Part shown: in pieces, positions 62,751-64,000 of the stretch
Layout: each line of letters opens with the position of its first letter
How positions within the stretch are numbered: position 1 is the stretch's first letter
Assembly (NCBI RefSeq): GCF_002087085.1
Contig: NZ_MWQY01000017.1
Location: 36,097-100,096 of the forward strand
Origin: Marispirochaeta aestuarii
GTDB taxonomy: Bacteria > Spirochaetota > Spirochaetia > JC444 > Marispirochaetaceae
Direction of reading: 5' to 3'
Length of the DNA: 64,000 nucleotides
Notes under the pieces: generated by a model
The model's database searches: none
Seen by the model: the letters and a program-made list of their open reading frames with translations, nothing else
What the model was told of the DNA's origin: nothing
Position numbers and translations under genes: made by a program

Positions 62751-62779
62751 ATAATAACACACTATATGTCGCGGTTCAA
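62751..62779 (-). promoter_or_regulatory. promoter of the nrdR-nrdD operon
   Basis: On the minus strand TTGAAC (62779-62774), 17 nt, TATTAT (62756-62751). NrdR box 2 fills the spacer and box 1 lies downstream, so bound NrdR would exclude RNA polymerase. Confidence 0.6.
62759..62774. promoter_or_regulatory. NrdR box 2
   Basis: ACACTATATGTCGCGG matches the NrdR consensus at 12 of 16 positions. Its start is 43 bp from that of box 1, about four helical turns, so both boxes face the same side of the DNA, as expected for NrdR pairs. Confidence 0.55.
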
Positions 62780-62820
62780 TGGGCAGAAGGCAGAAAGAAG
62801 GGTATTTTTATACATAAGCT

Positions 62821-63783
62821 TTACAGACGTTCAGTGGACTCCATATCGATCTCCGGAAAAGGGTTTTCCCACTGCCAGCCGGTCTTAGCGGTACTGCGAA
62901 AACGTTCGATACGCCGTATGCTCAGTTCGGCATAGACGGGATCAATATCCATGGTGCAGCAGGGGAGCTGTGCTTTTTCCGCAGCCAGGAGGGTCGTGCC
63001 GGAATGAGAGAAAAGATCCGCCACCACGGAGTTTCCCGGCGGGGGTGATGCCGTAAGAATCCGTTCCGCCGAAGCCAGGGGTTTTTGTGCATACGCTCCG
63101 GGGACGTTTTCCTCCATACGGTAGAACACCTGCTGCATATCCACCCAGATGTTTCCGGGGCGAATACAGTCGCTTCTGCTGCGTTCCAGGTTTTCCTGCC
63201 TGCGGCCCCCCACGGTTTTATAGTACCCCTTCAGGATTTTTGGAATATCCGTGTAGACAACCTTGAATTCCGGTTTTCCCTTTACGTAGTACAGAAGTTC
63301 CTGACGCAGGCTCATCCAGTTCTGCTGTGTACCGTAGCCGCGCTGGTTCCGCATGCTTATAAAGCTTCTGGACCTGAGGTCCCCATACTCCCTCAGCAGA
63401 ATCATGATCTCCGGGAGGGGCTGGAACCCGTCGTTCTGGTCCGCTCCGAGCCAGAGGTAGAAATGGGCATCTTTGTCCAGAAACGAAAGACTCGCGTCAA
63501 GCCAGCGCCGGGTAAATTCAACATATTCATCCGCGCTTTTTCTGGAGAGGGCTGCAGTGGGACGCCTTCCTACGGCGATGTTGTAGGGGGGATCGTTCAG
63601 CATGGTACCTATTCTGCGTCCCTTGAACAGCCTGTCCAGGAAATCGGGGTTCCCCGCATCACCGACACCCACCCGGTGCAGTCCTTCGGGGTCCTGCCAT
63701 ATCTCGCCCTCCTTGAGCCTGCAGTGGGGCAGGATGCGTTTCTTCAGTTCATTGTCCGTGTCCAGGCGGGGCAGTTTTTCCAT
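62821..63783 (-). CDS. solitary DNA (N4/N6) methyltransferase
   Basis: A 320-residue methylase of the N6-adenine/N4-cytosine class. Motif IV is NDPPYN (about residue 63) and motif I (ADLFSHSGTTLLAAE) comes later (about 257), so the order is that of the beta class. A mid-region REL/YYVKGKPEF may carry target recognition. No restriction endonuclease or specificity gene is adjacent, so it may be an orphan regulatory methylase or a remnant of a restriction system. It is followed by the nrd operon and preceded by a MITE-like repeat at the window edge. Confidence 0.85.
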   Translation of the reverse strand: MEKLPRLDTDNELKKRILPHCRLKEGEIWQDPEGLHRVGVGDAGNPDFLDRLFKGRRIGTMLNDPPYNIAVGRRPTAALSRKSADEYVEFTRRWLDASLSFLDKDAHFYLWLGADQNDGFQPLPEIMILLREYGDLRSRSFISMRNQRGYGTQQNWMSLRQELLYYVKGKPEFKVVYTDIPKILKGYYKTVGGRRQENLERSRSDCIRPGNIWVDMQQVFYRMEENVPGAYAQKPLASAERILTASPPPGNSVVADLFSHSGTTLLAAEKAQLPCCTMDIDPVYAELSIRRIERFRSTAKTGWQWENPFPEIDMESTERL

Positions 63784-63835
63784 ACCCCCATGGTACAGTA
63801 CTGTTTGCCGGCATTACCAGTCCCCTTTTTATAAA

Positions 63836-63969
63836 GGACACCTCTAAAAACGTGGTATTTTTACCAAAGTCAAGAAGGAAAGATTTTGTAGCGCCCGCAA
63901 ACTCTTGTCGTAACAAGAGTTGAGGACCGCAGGAAATCTTGACGACGCAGGATATGGGAAAAAGAGTAG
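63836..63969. repeat. MITE-like dispersed repeat, copy 2 (inverted relative to copy 1)
   Basis: It starts with GGACACCTCTAAAAAC (14 of 16 identical to the copy 1 terminus) and matches the reverse complement of copy 1 through the AAAGAGTAG at 63961-63969. After that the terminal repeat is replaced by unrelated sequence, so this copy is truncated or diverged. Its hairpin AACTCTTGT/ACAAGAGTT (63900-63908 with 63913-63921, loop CGTA) differs from copy 1 by paired changes. A second hairpin is at 63936-63953. It contains no real gene. Confidence 0.7.
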
Positions 63970-64000
63970 ACAATATGAAGTGACCCCCAGTTTGCGAATC
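63970..64000. other. sequence beyond repeat copy 2, window end
   Basis: Thirty-one bases reading ACAATATGAAGTGACCCCC and on to the edge. TGAAGTGACCCCC is vaguely like the tip of some insertion sequences, which might explain why the repeat's second terminus is missing. No more can be said without the next bases. Confidence 0.2.

Noticed and set aside
63749..63973. 74-codon minus-strand frame across repeat copy 2
   Set aside because: It starts inside the methyltransferase-proximal region and runs through the repeat. It has no ribosome-binding site and the matching frame is not kept in repeat copy 1.
1..64000. CRISPR array, tRNA, rRNA, prophage or complete insertion sequence
   Set aside because: No regularly spaced repeats, cloverleaf sequences, rRNA segments, phage genes or transposase frames were found by reading both strands; short structured RNAs could be missed by eye.

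Overview
The window reads as one contiguous piece of a bacterial chromosome, gene-dense and with few gaps over 120 bp. The proteins look spirochaetal: a fused AroD-AroE enzyme, an XPB-type helicase with its partner, many small TPR or lipoprotein genes of unknown role, and the block rpsB-tsf-frr-uppS-cdsA-dxr-rseP. A class III (oxygen-sensitive) ribonucleotide reductase set points to an anaerobe or facultative anaerobe. A free-living member of the Spirochaetaceae is my best guess. This is inferred from protein character, not from a marker gene. No rRNA, tRNA, CRISPR array, prophage or intact insertion sequence was seen.

Layout. 1-344: 3' end of miaA (+). 281-8773 (-): hisD-folC-hisC, macrodomain protein, rqcH-like gene, AmmeMemoRadiSam proteins B and A, and a membrane pseudokinase. 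8850-22835 (+): folP, cdaA-cdaR (c-di-AMP), acpS, DUF2225, truA, family-4 UDG, priA, def-fmt, PASTA protein, rpe, three envelope or TPR proteins of unknown role, dtd. 22840-39642 (-): TPR lipoprotein, LysM transglycosylase, two secreted proteins, ABC-F ATPase, DUF4321, maf, rpsB, tsf, frr, uppS, cdsA, dxr, rseP, CpXC protein, WD40 protein. 39783-45080 (+): icd, membrane protein, TPR lipoprotein, small secreted protein, aroDE. 45093-45237: MITE-like repeat. 45238-48914 (-): XPB partner and XPB helicase. 49032-51617 (+): PRPP-synthetase-like protein and a GT4 glycosyltransferase. 51687-57100 (-): outer-membrane protein; aroK-aroC-membrane protein; REC-PAS-GGDEF-EAL protein. 57219-58719 (+): dgt and a small protein. 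58795-62676 (-): nrdR-nrdD-glycyl-radical/redoxin protein-nrdG. 62821-63783 (-): DNA methyltransferase, followed by a second repeat copy at the window edge.

Most notable. (1) The class III RNR is split: NrdD stops before its glycyl-radical loop, and that loop sits at the start of the next gene, fused to a glutaredoxin-like CxxC domain. (2) A 145-bp repeat with terminal inverted repeats, a 3-bp target duplication and hairpins that covary between its two copies. (3) Several promoters place the -10 box 6-11 nt before an ATG that lacks a Shine-Dalgarno sequence, suggesting leaderless or nearly leaderless mRNAs. (4) Enzymes with altered active-site residues: AroD domain (Schiff-base Lys to Arg), shikimate kinase, RqcH (DR to QR) and a degenerate Ser/Thr kinase.
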